Below the pieces are notes generated by a model, which made no database searches, was not told the origin of the DNA, and saw nothing but the letters and a program-made list of their open reading frames with translations. This document shows, piece after piece, positions 18,332-27,996 of a stretch of 52,948 bases of DNA. The DNA lies in the IMG/VR virus record IMGVR_UViG_3300030451_004849, positions 1-52,948 of that record, one strand, 5' to 3'. Source of the stretch: a virus. Numbering within the stretch: the first letter of the stretch is position 1; every line of letters begins with the position of its first letter. Made by a program: the position numbers and the translations under genes.

Positions 18332-21300
18332 TAATCTACCTTACGCTGTATGTATGTTATTGCAATTGAGTCAATTTCAACGTTAGAGTTTATAATTTCT
18401 AACCTTAATTTTTTAGTTTTATTTTTTGGCATTCTATATTCTCTCTCATGTTCTTCGTCTTTAAATTTCTTTGCTGAAGAAGTATGAGATGAGTCGTCAT
18501 GATTACACTCATATAATAAAACATCGTCAGAATAAACCTTTAGATGATATTCTGCATTAGCAACATCTGTAGTGTTATTCATGATAAACTTAATTTTTTT
18601 AATCTTTTTATCTACTGTAGCAAACCCAAAATCTATACTAGGGGTATAATGAGTAAATTTACTTCTAGAAGAATCTTCATTTAACTGATACAAGTATGTT
18701 CCATCAGAAAGGAATCTTTCTCCAAATTTACCTTGAGCAAACGATAATGGTCTTGGTATATCAATTAAATCCCATCTATTTCTAGGTATATTATAATTCC
18801 AAGAACCTTTGTCTCCATTAGTGTCTTCCCACATAAACATTACAGTTTGGTTAAAAGCATCATAAGCTACATAAGGGTCGTATGCGTGATTTATGTTATG
18901 CCAATTAGACTTTATTGTATTGGTTTCATCAAATTTAGCATTTTTTAGTATATCTGTTCCTATTGCTTGAACTTGAGAGCCGTTATGCATATACATATTA
19001 TTTGCATCACAGAAGAAAAATCCAAAATCGGTAATTATATAAGATTGCTCACCAAAACAACCCACACCTTTGTGTTCATCTTCTATTATTAAAGAGTTTA
19101 CGTCAATTTTATACATGTTAGATCTATCAAAAGCAAACAATCTTCCTGCAAAATAAGCAAGAGCAGTAGGTTCATTTGGCAATATTAAATAATCTCTAGC
19201 CCAATTAAATATAGAATAATTTCCAGGTTGACTTCTATATATAAAGTTTTGACCATTCTTTATCTCTGGGTGAAAGCAGTTTCCTGCTATTAAATATCCT
19301 CCTGCAGTAGTTGATAATTTATAATTTATACCTGTACCTCTCATTGATTCGGGCATACCAGTAATAGACTCATAAGTTCCACTTAAGTTACCATCGTCCA
19401 CTTCAACCTTAAAGAACATGTCACCTGATTTTCCCCAACCTGTTGATAGGTCTAACTCAGATACCATTCTATAAAAGTCTTCTACATTATTTTTTCTATA
19501 TATCATTACATGAGTCGCTCTTGGGGGAGGACTCTCTAGTTTGACTGTCATGATAACTGTATTGCAATTTGCTGTAGGGGAATATACAAAGTAGAATGTA
19601 GTTAATGGACTCTCTTGGAACCCATCATACAAAACAGACATTTTGTAATAATAGTTGGTACCAGCATTAAAGTTTCCTGGTTCCGCTGAACCATCTACAA
19701 CATCTGTTGCGTCTCCATCTTGTAATGCTATACCATAAGGTAATTCACTATGTTCATGATAATGTGCATACGTGTCTAGATATAAATCGCTGCCTTCATT
19801 GCTGCTTAAATCAGTTGGAGCAATCCACCCAGTACTAGGGTTATAATTAGCCTCTGCATTAATATATTGGCCCATCCTAGGACTTAAAAAGAATCTTTCA
19901 TTTCCACTTGCATAATCATGAGCAAATGTCGAACTTCCTAAGTCTTCAAAAATCATAGGCACAAAGTCAGTTCCATTTACAGGACCTACAGGGATTGTTG
20001 AATCTATAGGCTCTGTTCCAGTTCTGTCTGGATAAGAATAGGTGTATCTTTGTAGGACTGTAGAGTTTGTTTTTTCTCCTTTTACAGAAAACCAAAAATT
20101 AGTAGTTGAACTTTGAGCCATTATTTTATTAGTACTAATTATATTAGCTATATTATCTGGAAGTCTATTTATATCATTCCAACCAGGATAACCTGTAGCT
20201 ATAGTTGCAGAAGCAAACCTTCTAGCCATCATATTTATTTTATCACTACTACTATCTAGTTTATAATTTGATTGTCTAATTGCATATGTATCTGAATCAC
20301 TATCCCAAGACGTAGCATATCCAGTAGATGGATCTAACCCTCGAGATACTCTCCTATGTCTAACACCTTTATGTTCTGGGTCAATAAAAAATAACATAGT
20401 TTCATCTAAATCTATTGTAGATGAATTTCTAACGGGATAAGCATAATACCATCTTTTAGGCCACTTACTTCTTCTAGCTGTATCCATTTCTCCCATATCA
20501 GTAACATATTTACCTTTTAAATGAGCCAACATACCTATTCTATGACCATGACCTAAATCAATTAGTCCTTTTGGATGAGGATTTATTTCATAATCAACAC
20601 TTTTATCAAAACCTCCATCATAACCCATATCCCAGTTTGCTATACCATTTCTATGCCAATGTCTTCCATTTAAAGAGCTCCAATCGTTATCTCCTGGATC
20701 TCCTAATTCGTCTACACCTCTATATTTTAATTTATTTTGCCTAGCACTATAACCAGCACCTTCAGTACATACATAAGGAAGACTTCCAAAATTTATATTT
20801 TGACTAACTTCATCACAATATACTGAATAACCGCTGTTAGCGCCTAAATTCCACGCATTGCATTTTTTCATTTTTAATGCAGGAGGAGTATGTTCGTGTA
20901 AAGTTACACTATTGCCAGACCAATTAATGTCACTAACATCAAAACTATAAACAAATTCTTCATCCCAAGTAAATGGTCCAAAATCTTTTTTAGTAAATAA
21001 CACCCAAACTCTGTAAGTACTACCATCATAAGTTTCAATTATGTCTTGAACTTTTGTTCCTGCCCCTGGAGGTCTTGTGAAATTGAATTGTATTGCACTT
21101 CCACTTAAACCAGTTGTAACATCTAAAGTGTTTGCTGATGTGTCAAATTTAGAATAAAAAAGCTGTATCCCTTCTTTATATTTATTTGAAGCCCACCAAT
21201 ATGTAGTGTTTGCATCATGTGTATGACTACTATATATTGTAGTGTTGTCAGCTGCAGTCCAATCACTTTCTGTCGTTCTATTATAATTATTAGCCCACTG

Positions 21301-22794
21301 ATATTTAGAAGGTGTGATTACTGTTGGCGTAAAAGGAAGTTTAGTAGTAGATTGTACTTGAACACCTAGATCAGTATTGCTTGTCGAATTACTACTAGTA
21401 TCTATAGCAAATAAATCCATCATTCCATCTGCTATACCATATACTTTGAGAGAATCTATAGCTTCTCCTAATGTTGATCCATGCCTATTGTAAGACAACC
21501 AAGAAAGATTAAATACTGTTTGACCATCATCTATAGGATAAACTTCTGCATCTTCTAATCTATAATCACCTACAGACTCGTCAAATTGTTTATGATCTAA
21601 TTTTCCAAACCATTTAGTTTTAGCTCCTTCAGTATTTCCACAACCTATATATATGTGAGCATTATTTTTAGTTAAAGACACATCTTCTGGCTCATTAGGT
21701 ATATCAAAATGGACAGTTTCATCATTTATAGTAGTATTAGCAAGAATTTCTTTTTCGCCGTATATATCTGATAAAATTTTCATTCTATAGGTTGTTCCAG
21801 CACCTGTATCAGTTTCTGGATCATAACCTGGAAATGTTACATCATTTTCAGTTACAGAATAAAAAGCTATATTGTCTTTATTTTCAGAATTAAATAGTTC
21901 CATTTCCGTAGCATTAACTTCTAAATACGACGTAACATCTTCAACAACCTTATACGGACCTGTAGAACCTCCAATATTTTCATTTAAAGTATTAGGCCTT
22001 GTTTCATCTTCAGTAAAAGTTCCATAAGAACCGTGAGTTTTTAAACTTACATTCATATGCTTTACTTCAAACTCAGTACCATTATTAGTATATTTTGCAT
22101 CAAATAACAACTCTAAAGACCTGTAAGGCGGAAGAAGTCTTAATGGCACAGGATCTCCACTGCTATAAGATGCTCCATTATCTGCGTCATGAGTAGATGT
22201 GTGACTTGTTATAAATTCTTCTCTGTCATTAGCTACATTAAATTCAGTTACGTTCTCCAATGGATATGGATACTCTGTTCCTTTTTCACCTCTAGCAAGC
22301 TGAACTGTTAAACTTGGTGCAGATAATGCATCTAAATATGTTTTTATGTCAACATAATGCTGGTCATTTTGCATTTTATATATTTGAGCATCAGTAATAT
22401 TAGCTATACCGCTATTATCTACTGGAGACCAATTTATAGTATGAGTAATAGGTGTAGTTCCTAAGCCTCCATGATTAAAGGTTATAGTATAAGGCCATCC
22501 TCCTAGTAAAGAGTTTCCTGTCGCATCACGATAAGCATATGTGCTTTCATCTGCATAATCAAACCAACTGCCGCTACCTCCACTAATTACATCTGGGTGA
22601 GTTAACTTAAAAATTATAAGTTCTTCATTAGGCAATACTTTTATATGCTCTTTAACGCCTTTTAATTTGCCTTCCTCTGATATAGGGTCTATATTCTTAC
22701 TATATATTGCCGACTCTTCTTGTACATCAGTATCTGCAGCAGCACTTTTAGTTCCTGCCTGAAATCTTCTCAATTCTTTTAATTGCTTTGGCAT
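18331..22794 (-). CDS. Large tail hub / stabilisation protein, beta-propeller-like
   Basis: 1487 residues. The N-terminus (LRRFQAGTKSAAADTDVQEE, then IYSKNIDPISEEGKLKG) resembles podovirus tail stabilisation or nozzle proteins that start by thinning the chain against neighbouring subunits. The last ~350 residues hold repeated short beta blades (ALAYFAGRLFAFDRSNMYKI, GFFFCDANNMYMHNG, WNYNIPRNRWDLIDIP), as in a beta-propeller. The middle part is beta sandwich-like with aromatic and Asn/Gly-rich loops. It lies between the small membrane protein and the long fibre, as expected for a tail hub that holds the fibre. No enzymatic motif is evident. Confidence 0.65.
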   Translation of the reverse strand: MPKQLKELRRFQAGTKSAAADTDVQEESAIYSKNIDPISEEGKLKGVKEHIKVLPNEELIIFKLTHPDVISGGSGSWFDYADESTYAYRDATGNSLLGGWPYTITFNHGGLGTTPITHTINWSPVDNSGIANITDAQIYKMQNDQHYVDIKTYLDALSAPSLTVQLARGEKGTEYPYPLENVTEFNVANDREEFITSHTSTHDADNGASYSSGDPVPLRLLPPYRSLELLFDAKYTNNGTEFEVKHMNVSLKTHGSYGTFTEDETRPNTLNENIGGSTGPYKVVEDVTSYLEVNATEMELFNSENKDNIAFYSVTENDVTFPGYDPETDTGAGTTYRMKILSDIYGEKEILANTTINDETVHFDIPNEPEDVSLTKNNAHIYIGCGNTEGAKTKWFGKLDHKQFDESVGDYRLEDAEVYPIDDGQTVFNLSWLSYNRHGSTLGEAIDSLKVYGIADGMMDLFAIDTSSNSTSNTDLGVQVQSTTKLPFTPTVITPSKYQWANNYNRTTESDWTAADNTTIYSSHTHDANTTYWWASNKYKEGIQLFYSKFDTSANTLDVTTGLSGSAIQFNFTRPPGAGTKVQDIIETYDGSTYRVWVLFTKKDFGPFTWDEEFVYSFDVSDINWSGNSVTLHEHTPPALKMKKCNAWNLGANSGYSVYCDEVSQNINFGSLPYVCTEGAGYSARQNKLKYRGVDELGDPGDNDWSSLNGRHWHRNGIANWDMGYDGGFDKSVDYEINPHPKGLIDLGHGHRIGMLAHLKGKYVTDMGEMDTARRSKWPKRWYYAYPVRNSSTIDLDETMLFFIDPEHKGVRHRRVSRGLDPSTGYATSWDSDSDTYAIRQSNYKLDSSSDKINMMARRFASATIATGYPGWNDINRLPDNIANIISTNKIMAQSSTTNFWFSVKGEKTNSTVLQRYTYSYPDRTGTEPIDSTIPVGPVNGTDFVPMIFEDLGSSTFAHDYASGNERFFLSPRMGQYINAEANYNPSTGWIAPTDLSSNEGSDLYLDTYAHYHEHSELPYGIALQDGDATDVVDGSAEPGNFNAGTNYYYKMSVLYDGFQESPLTTFYFVYSPTANCNTVIMTVKLESPPPRATHVMIYRKNNVEDFYRMVSELDLSTGWGKSGDMFFKVEVDDGNLSGTYESITGMPESMRGTGINYKLSTTAGGYLIAGNCFHPEIKNGQNFIYRSQPGNYSIFNWARDYLILPNEPTALAYFAGRLFAFDRSNMYKIDVNSLIIEDEHKGVGCFGEQSYIITDFGFFFCDANNMYMHNGSQVQAIGTDILKNAKFDETNTIKSNWHNINHAYDPYVAYDAFNQTVMFMWEDTNGDKGSWNYNIPRNRWDLIDIPRPLSFAQGKFGERFLSDGTYLYQLNEDSSRSKFTHYTPSIDFGFATVDKKIKKIKFIMNNTTDVANAEYHLKVYSDDVLLYECNHDDSSHTSSAKKFKDEEHEREYRMPKNKTKKLRLEIINSNVEIDSIAITYIQRKVD

Positions 22795-23058
22795 TTATCT
22801 CTTCTTTAATAAGTTTGTTACTATTTTAACAAGTGCGTCATAAGATGCACTCATTTTTTTCACTTCAAGTTGTAATTTCTTTTGCTGGTCAATTAACTTT
22901 ACTATTATAGCTTCTAATCTAGTAAATTGTTGACTTAAATCTTTAGCTAAATCATCTTGTATATATTTGTTTTGCTTCCATATGAAGTAACCGAACGCTA
23001 CAGCTACTGCAACTGGAACACCAAATTGCTCGAGCAAAGTTATTGGATCCATTATCAC
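22795..23058 (-). CDS. Single-span membrane protein with coiled coil; BhlA-like holin candidate
   Basis: 87 residues. Residues ~9-27 (FGVPVAVAVAFGYFIW) form one transmembrane helix. Residues 30-75 are a charged coiled coil (LSQQFTRLEAIIVKLIDQQK) and the end is basic (LLKKR). This topology matches BhlA/UviB-type holins. The ATG overlaps the stop of the phosphoesterase gene by 4 bases. Other small membrane proteins (24485-24643 and 36786-36893) compete for the holin role, so the assignment is tentative. Confidence 0.55.
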   Translation of the reverse strand: MIMDPITLLEQFGVPVAVAVAFGYFIWKQNKYIQDDLAKDLSQQFTRLEAIIVKLIDQQKKLQLEVKKMSASYDALVKIVTNLLKKR

Positions 23059-23807
23059 CCCTCAATTAACACTCCGCCCAGAATTGTTTTTCCATTTTTA
23101 ATTTCAATTACTTCAACAAAACTCTTTTGTCCATGAAAAGTTACTATTGCAAAAGCTTGAGCCCAATTAATAGGTCTCCCCCCTATAAATTCGTTAGCTT
23201 CCCTTTTCATATCCTTTAAGCAGCCTATACTATAAGCTGCTATTTTTCCTTCAGCCGACCTATCTGAATATACTTGAATATCATGATGATGTCCATACAT
23301 TATATTTCTTTTATACTGCTTACAATGTGCTGCAGCATGATGCATTCCACCATAATTATGACCATGATAAAAGGTCATATCCCCTATAGTTAACAAGTCG
23401 CCTGCCCTATGGAATTTATAATCTCTTTCCTCTAGTTTTAAAGCTGTTTTACAAGAATACTGAGGAAGGTATGGATAAGTATCTACAAAATAGTCTAGCC
23501 ATAATTCATGATTTCCTTGTATAAAATGTTTTTCTTTTACGTTTGCTTTATCTAGACTTTCATCTATTATATCCATTCCCTTGTTAACTTCATTTACGTC
23601 TGTGATAACTTCTGGTAAGTACCATTCTAGATTTGGTTTTGCTTTGTTTTTCCACTTCCATCTAGAAACACTTGACCATTCACCTGTATCACCTAGGTCA
23701 ATATATCCATCAGGCTTGATTGCCTCGATAGCTTTGCAGACTACATTAATGCTCTTCTTGTCATGAAGAGGAAAATGCTTGTCTGGCGTTACAATGTATT
23801 TCTTCAT
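23055..23807 (-). CDS. Calcineurin-like metallophosphoesterase
   Basis: 250 residues from the ATG at 23807, which overlaps the upstream TAA (TAATG). An in-frame start 30 bases upstream would overlap the previous gene further. Motifs in order: PDKH (9-11), GDTGEW (39-44), GNHE (98-101), YHGHNYGGMH and GHHHD, the metal-ligand set of calcineurin-like phosphoesterases. The fold hydrolyses phosphomono- or diesters with a two-metal centre; the substrate cannot be told. It lies among lysis-type and tail genes in the late operon, where similar enzymes occur in many phages. All metal ligands look intact, so activity is likely. Confidence 0.85.
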   Translation of the reverse strand: MKKYIVTPDKHFPLHDKKSINVVCKAIEAIKPDGYIDLGDTGEWSSVSRWKWKNKAKPNLEWYLPEVITDVNEVNKGMDIIDESLDKANVKEKHFIQGNHELWLDYFVDTYPYLPQYSCKTALKLEERDYKFHRAGDLLTIGDMTFYHGHNYGGMHHAAAHCKQYKRNIMYGHHHDIQVYSDRSAEGKIAAYSIGCLKDMKREANEFIGGRPINWAQAFAIVTFHGQKSFVEVIEIKNGKTILGGVLIEG

Positions 23808-24175
23808 TAGTTTACATTCTCCGTTGTATCTAACCAATCATTAGGATTGGTCCATAGTTTGCTGCCTTCTTCAAGCATTTTTTCTGTATAGCTTCCTGTA
23901 TATTTTAGGTGTAAGTGCTCACAATCATCGCAAATCCAAAATAGATTGTCTTTATTGCAAGCACCTAATATTTCTAAAGCTACTATTCTTTTACTCTTAC
24001 ACTTATTACAACATTCAGGTTTTTTCTTATAGACTTTATCGTCTTTTTTAACTCCAACTTGTCCAAGTCTTGTCGAAGAATTATTATTTATAACTATATC
24101 TGAATAAACAGTTATTTCTGTGTAGTCTAACAATTCTACTTTTTTCCTAACAGTTGCGATTTTACTTTTGCCCAT
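23807..24175 (-). CDS. Zinc-ribbon protein, unknown
   Basis: 122 residues. Central CNKCKSKRIVALEILGAC and ICDDCEHLHL give two CxxC knuckles ~25 residues apart, a zinc ribbon. The N-terminal ~50 residues are basic and mixed beta. The start region overlaps the end of the 24136-24315 gene by 40 bases. Zinc ribbons of this kind bind nucleic acid or protein; a specific role is not visible. Confidence 0.7.
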   Translation of the reverse strand: MGKSKIATVRKKVELLDYTEITVYSDIVINNNSSTRLGQVGVKKDDKVYKKKPECCNKCKSKRIVALEILGACNKDNLFWICDDCEHLHLKYTGSYTEKMLEEGSKLWTNPNDWLDTTENVN

Positions 24176-24315
24176 ACTTTATCGTCCAATTTGTTTTTAG
24201 AACTTTTAACAAGTAGATCTCCTAAGCTGGTCACGATTTTTATTTTTATTTTTTCACCTATAAGTCCTTTTGCTGCAGCTTTTAGAATTTTACCTGCGAT
24301 AATCTTGCCTACCAC
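24136..24315 (-). CDS. Small basic protein, GTG start
   Basis: 59 residues, GTG at 24315 sharing one base with the preceding TAG (TAGTG), stop at 24136. The sequence is Lys/Ile/Leu-rich (KIIAGKILKAAAKGLIGEKI), amphipathic and helical, ending LLGKK. Similar tiny Lys-rich proteins accompany holin genes in phages, but I cannot name a family. The 40-base overlap with the next gene suggests translational coupling. Confidence 0.55.
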   Translation of the reverse strand: MVGKIIAGKILKAAAKGLIGEKIKIKIVTSLGDLLVKSSKNKLDDKVWAKVKSQLLGKK

Positions 24316-24488
24316 TATTCTAAGATTTTAGCTTTAATTACATCTTCTACAGAGTCGTATATAGCTGTAAGTATTTTTTCCTCTGTTTTTTCAGATATAA
24401 TAGGTACATCGATATTCTCATTTAAAGCTTTAATGATTTTTTCTTTCATCTCATCATTAAATAAGTAATCTGCTATTAGTTGCTTCAT
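24315..24488 (-). CDS. Small helical protein in membrane/lysis cluster
   Basis: 57 residues. The ATG at 24488 overlaps the previous stop (ATGA) and is preceded by GGAGG. It is charged and helical (MKEKIIKALNENIDVPIISE). There is no membrane segment. It belongs to a chain of four overlapping tiny genes and is possibly an accessory to the neighbouring membrane protein. Confidence 0.6.
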   Translation of the reverse strand: MKQLIADYLFNDEMKEKIIKALNENIDVPIISEKTEEKILTAIYDSVEDVIKAKILE

Positions 24489-24643
24489 TTTACCTCCTTG
24501 TATATTTTAATTAACATAAATATTAAAGTTGCTAGTGCCGCTAATGCACTAAAAAGCGGTGGAACCCATTCGGTCCAATATAAAGTATGAGATGTTGCAG
24601 ATCCAACTACTCCTACTGCTGAAGTTTTTAATGTGTCTATCAT
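24485..24643 (-). CDS. Small membrane protein, holin candidate
   Basis: 52 residues; ATG at 24643 overlaps the preceding TGA and its own TGA overlaps the next ATG. Residues ~27-47 (VPPLFSALAALATLIFMLI) form a transmembrane helix with a basic tail (KIYKEVK). A weaker hydrophobic stretch lies at 9-16. Size and topology fit small phage holins often encoded among fibre and lysis genes. The endolysin is 12 kb away at the operon start, so the lysis genes are not in one cassette. Confidence 0.6.
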   Translation of the reverse strand: MIDTLKTSAVGVVGSATSHTLYWTEWVPPLFSALAALATLIFMLIKIYKEVK

Positions 24644-25122
24644 TTTTTATTTGTTACCTTTGTAAGTGTCTCCGACATTGTATATCTAGTACCATTTGAT
24701 AAAAGTACAGTAGTATCTAATGTTGCAGCACCAGTTTTTGCATTAACGTTTACCATTTTTGTAATTTGTGCAGTTACCTTACTGATGTTTGTTCCTACAC
24801 CACTTGCTCTTCCAGCATTTAAATTTGATAATTGCTGTGCTTGAGTAGTAGTTATGCCCGTTTTAGCAGTATTGTCTACAATTGCACTTGCTTGTGCACT
24901 TGTTATACCAGTTTTAGCAGTATTTAAAGCAATATCAGACTTCATATTTGAAACATCTGTAATATGCTCGTTTGTTTTATCGATGCTTATGTTAAGCTTA
25001 TCAAATAATTGTTTAGCATATTCAGGAATTTGGTCGTAATCTACTACAGACTCATCCCCTGATTCAAGTTTAGCCTGATCTGACTCACTATGATTTTTCC
25101 ATTCGTCTTTAGATATTGCCAT
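24640..25122 (-). CDS. Fibre-like coiled-coil protein with NTAKTGIT repeats
   Basis: 160 residues from the ATG at 25122, which overlaps the upstream TAA (TAATG); a start 36 bases earlier lacks this coupling. The middle holds two near-identical NTAKTGIT(S/T)xQA repeats plus heptad-like sequence, typical of trimeric coiled-coil fibre stalks. The C-terminus is Thr-rich beta (AATLDTTVLLSNGTRYTMSE). It is likely a short fibre or fibre accessory. Confidence 0.65.
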   Translation of the reverse strand: MAISKDEWKNHSESDQAKLESGDESVVDYDQIPEYAKQLFDKLNISIDKTNEHITDVSNMKSDIALNTAKTGITSAQASAIVDNTAKTGITTTQAQQLSNLNAGRASGVGTNISKVTAQITKMVNVNAKTGAATLDTTVLLSNGTRYTMSETLTKVTNKK

Positions 25123-25694
25123 TAATATTTTATCCTTATTCCCGTTGTTAGGTACCAATATGTACTATCTATACCTGTATTTCCTGGTTTTGCAGTAGCC
25201 ATTACATGCAATGAATCTCCTTTGTTTAAAGAGCATGCAGCGCTACTTACTATGGTCCCATCTCTATATTCATGAAGAGAACTTGTATCTGCTGCTGCAT
25301 CATAATCAATAAACCCTATATTATCTAAAGTAGTATCGCCATCTGCACTAGCCGAATTACTTGTTACGGGAGTATGTTTCCATATTACCAGTCTCACATC
25401 CATATTTGTACCAGCTTGTTCTCCAAATCCTCCAAAACCATCAACTGTACAATCTTGCATTGCTATAAACACTGGACTTCTATATATTGGCCACCCATAA
25501 GAGCTAGTATCACTGTATGAACCAGGCATACCTCCAGTTGGTATATTTGTAGATAAACCATAAACTCTAGATGAAGCAGTTGAGTTGTCTGTATATCCAG
25601 TTACAAAAATAGAAGAACTAAAGCCGCTATATCTTTTTTGCACTGTTACAGTTTCGTAGGTTCCCCCAGTTACTACTTTTTCCCACTTAGCCAT
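25122..25694 (-). CDS. Tail fibre/adhesin-like protein with MAxWxKVVT leader
   Basis: 190 residues. It begins MAKWEKVVTGG, nearly the same as MANWKKVVTES at the start of the 460-residue fibre (25886-27268), so both probably use this segment to attach to the same tail site. The rest is beta-rich with Ser, Thr, Gly and aromatic residues, like a receptor-binding head. The stop overlaps the next start, and the ATG overlaps the stop of the small 59-residue gene. Confidence 0.65.
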   Translation of the reverse strand: MAKWEKVVTGGTYETVTVQKRYSGFSSSIFVTGYTDNSTASSRVYGLSTNIPTGGMPGSYSDTSSYGWPIYRSPVFIAMQDCTVDGFGGFGEQAGTNMDVRLVIWKHTPVTSNSASADGDTTLDNIGFIDYDAAADTSSLHEYRDGTIVSSAACSLNKGDSLHVMATAKPGNTGIDSTYWYLTTGIRIKY

Positions 25695-25873
25695 TAAACT
25701 TGCGCCTTATAGCTCATTAAGCTAGTATGTATTTTTATTACTTTTTCCATTAGTTTTGAGGCTAATGCAACCTGAGAGCCTTTGAAATCGGTATCATTTA
25801 GTATCCTAAGTAACAAATCTGTTTCTTCTATATTAAACGATACCTTTTCACTTTTATTAACTAATCCGCTCAT
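25694..25873 (-). CDS. Small helical protein, unknown
   Basis: 59 residues from ATG at 25873 to TAA at 25694, too short for most gene finders. It is amphipathic and helical (FNIEETDLLLRILNDTDFKG, then ALASKLMEKVIKIHTSL). A pattern of this sort recurs in small proteins of tail-fibre regions in several phages, but I know of no function. The stop overlaps the next ATG. Confidence 0.65.
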   Translation of the reverse strand: MSGLVNKSEKVSFNIEETDLLLRILNDTDFKGSQVALASKLMEKVIKIHTSLMSYKAQV

Positions 25874-25885
25874 TATACTCCTTTA

Positions 25886-27268
25886 TTAATCTTCAACTCT
25901 TAGATATAAAACGCCATTATCGTATTGCATATGTCCAACAGGAACTTCTGTTGAGCTAGCGTCGTAACCGCCATCAATCCTTACTTGCATAATATCAGCT
26001 GAGTAACCACCTATTTCAGCAGTTCCATCATCGGTACTACCTACTACCCATCTTCCAGTAGTATCATCTGCCCCTGCTGTAACATCATACCAAAGATTAG
26101 CATTATTACCAGAAGAACTTCCAAGTTGAACTACAAACCCTGCATCTACTGCTGTTCCAGTTAAATCAGAGTTTAATACTAATGTATTATCAGCTATTTC
26201 TAATGTCTCTGTAGAAGTTGTAATGGTTGTACCTGATACTGTTAAATCTCCAGCCATAGTAACATTACCATTATTATCTACTGAGAATTTTTCCTGATTA
26301 ATACTATTTTTTACTTTTAACGTGCCTCCAACTGCTTGCACATTTGCACCTGTAATAGTGTTAGGCCCTGCAGATATATTTCCACCTGCTGTAATGCTAC
26401 CAGTAGATGTAACTTCACCAGCTTCAGTTACTTTAAATTCAATATTGCCATCATGGTCTTGAATTTCAAATTGAGCTGTATGTGCACTAGTATCTTCATC
26501 AGAATCTAATTTTATAATGCAATCTTGTACCGCATTAATAGTAAAATCAATATCTGTTTCTATATTGTTACACTTAATTCCATTATTACTTACGTCAAGA
26601 CCATCGCCGTCTAAAGTAGCCATTATTGAGCTAGTTCCGCTGTTTACCCACCTTCTGAAAGTAAGTTTGCTCTCACTATGGTCTGCATAAATATCGAATC
26701 TACTAGCAGAAGTTGCATTATTATTAGCAGCTAATCTTAATATTGCGTCTTCTGTTCCACTTGAAGGTCCATATATTTGCAGCTGAGTACCTACTTGAAC
26801 ACTTCCTGTAAATGTACATAAATCATCAGCTTGGTTTCCAATTGTAAATCCACCCCCTGCGTCTGCATTTAAATCACTAGGAAAGTTAAATCCTGCATCT
26901 GCTCCCCAAGATATATCTGTACCATCTGATCTTAAAATTTGTCCATTTGAGCCAACATCTAATAATGCTGGGTTTCCATTTGTATCACCATATATTATTT
27001 TACCTCTAGCAATTCCTGCTAATTTTGCCATTGTAATTGCGTTATCTGATACTGTAGTTGCTGTAGTTGCAGTGGCTGCGTTTCCACTTGTGTCTTGCGT
27101 TCCAGACTGATTAACACCAGGCAGGTTAATATTTGCGGTACCATCAAATGATACCCCACCAATATTTCTTGCTGTTTCTAAAGCTGTTGCTGTTGCGGCG
27201 TTACCAGAAGTCGCTTGAGATATAGTATTCGCAGACGACTCAGTAACGACCTTTTTCCAGTTTGCCAT
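25886..27268 (-). CDS. Tail fibre protein with GNAATATALETAR repeats
   Basis: 460 residues. After the MANWKKVVTES leader it holds T4-like fibre repeats (SGNAATATALETARNIGGVS then FDGTANINLPG, and a second SGNAATATTATT). Long beta-helical stretches follow with GSITAGGNISAG / GNVTMAGDLTVSG turns. Such repeats form the shaft of trimeric fibres. It sits between adaptor and small fibre genes. A dedicated C-terminal chaperone domain is not seen. Confidence 0.75.
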   Translation of the reverse strand: MANWKKVVTESSANTISQATSGNAATATALETARNIGGVSFDGTANINLPGVNQSGTQDTSGNAATATTATTVSDNAITMAKLAGIARGKIIYGDTNGNPALLDVGSNGQILRSDGTDISWGADAGFNFPSDLNADAGGGFTIGNQADDLCTFTGSVQVGTQLQIYGPSSGTEDAILRLAANNNATSASRFDIYADHSESKLTFRRWVNSGTSSIMATLDGDGLDVSNNGIKCNNIETDIDFTINAVQDCIIKLDSDEDTSAHTAQFEIQDHDGNIEFKVTEAGEVTSTGSITAGGNISAGPNTITGANVQAVGGTLKVKNSINQEKFSVDNNGNVTMAGDLTVSGTTITTSTETLEIADNTLVLNSDLTGTAVDAGFVVQLGSSSGNNANLWYDVTAGADDTTGRWVVGSTDDGTAEIGGYSADIMQVRIDGGYDASSTEVPVGHMQYDNGVLYLRVED

Positions 27269-27281
27269 TATGTTTACCCTC

Positions 27282-27596
27282 CTATAGGTATATTTTTAGT
27301 TCGCCGTTAATCTGAGCCATCATTCCTACAACAGGCGTGCTTGGCTCACTCGTTTGATTAACAAAAGTTAAATTTGTTGCACCTTGAGCAGTAAGAGTTA
27401 AAACAGAACTTACACCTTTTTTAAAAGTTAAATTCTCTTTAGACGCTGTAGTACTCCATTCTTGTCCTAAATTCCATGTATTAGTAGTTCCTGTAGTATT
27501 TTGCCATAATTGAAAAGTAGGCGATGTTACAGGAGTTACATCAGTTCCTGTTTGGAAAGTAGAAGTTGAGTTTATTTGCCTTCTTTGAAATGCCAT
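27282..27596 (-). CDS. Small fibre-associated structural protein
   Basis: 104 residues, Thr/Ser/Gln/Asn-rich, beta. It contains FQLWQNTTGTTNTWNLGQEW and ends VGMMAQINGELKIYL, a typical end of small fibre or baseplate-like proteins where an edge strand closes a beta sheet. It lies 13 bases from the fibre gene. Confidence 0.55.
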   Translation of the reverse strand: MAFQRRQINSTSTFQTGTDVTPVTSPTFQLWQNTTGTTNTWNLGQEWSTTASKENLTFKKGVSSVLTLTAQGATNLTFVNQTSEPSTPVVGMMAQINGELKIYL

Positions 27597-27597
27597 A

Positions 27598-27996
27598 TTA
27601 ATATGTATGAGGCTTTATAACCCCACTCCTCATGTGATTTCTTTTAGCGTATTTCTTACCTTCTCTAACTTGCTCAGCATATAATTGATCATAATACTGA
27701 GACAATTGTAAATTCATAGATTCTCCAGGAAGTCTATATAAATCTGCTATAACTTTAAAAGCTATTGCTTCATGAAATTGAGCAGGAACATCTGTAGGAG
27801 TATCTTCTAAGTTTGTAGTAAAAGGTGTTGCAAGTGCAATATAATGAACAGTTAATATAGATCCTGCTGTTTGAGGAGAGACATATTTGCCTTCCATACT
27901 TTCATCTAAAGAATCAATATTATTCTCTACTATTGCAATTCGTTCACCATCAATAAACCATCTCCATTTACCTTGTATATCTGCTATATTTGCCAT
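27598..27996 (-). CDS. Head-tail adaptor-like protein, C-terminal part
   Basis: 132 residues. KWRWFIDGERIAIVE followed by a beta segment and VHYIALATPF, then helical AFKVIADLYRLPGESMNLQL and Tyr-rich AEQVREGKKY. This reads like the second half of ~210-residue head-completion/adaptor proteins that begin with a helical domain such as that of 27996-28259. The ATG overlaps the stop of that gene (TAATG), so the two may be a natural split pair. Confidence 0.6.
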   Translation of the reverse strand: MANIADIQGKWRWFIDGERIAIVENNIDSLDESMEGKYVSPQTAGSILTVHYIALATPFTTNLEDTPTDVPAQFHEAIAFKVIADLYRLPGESMNLQLSQYYDQLYAEQVREGKKYAKRNHMRSGVIKPHTY

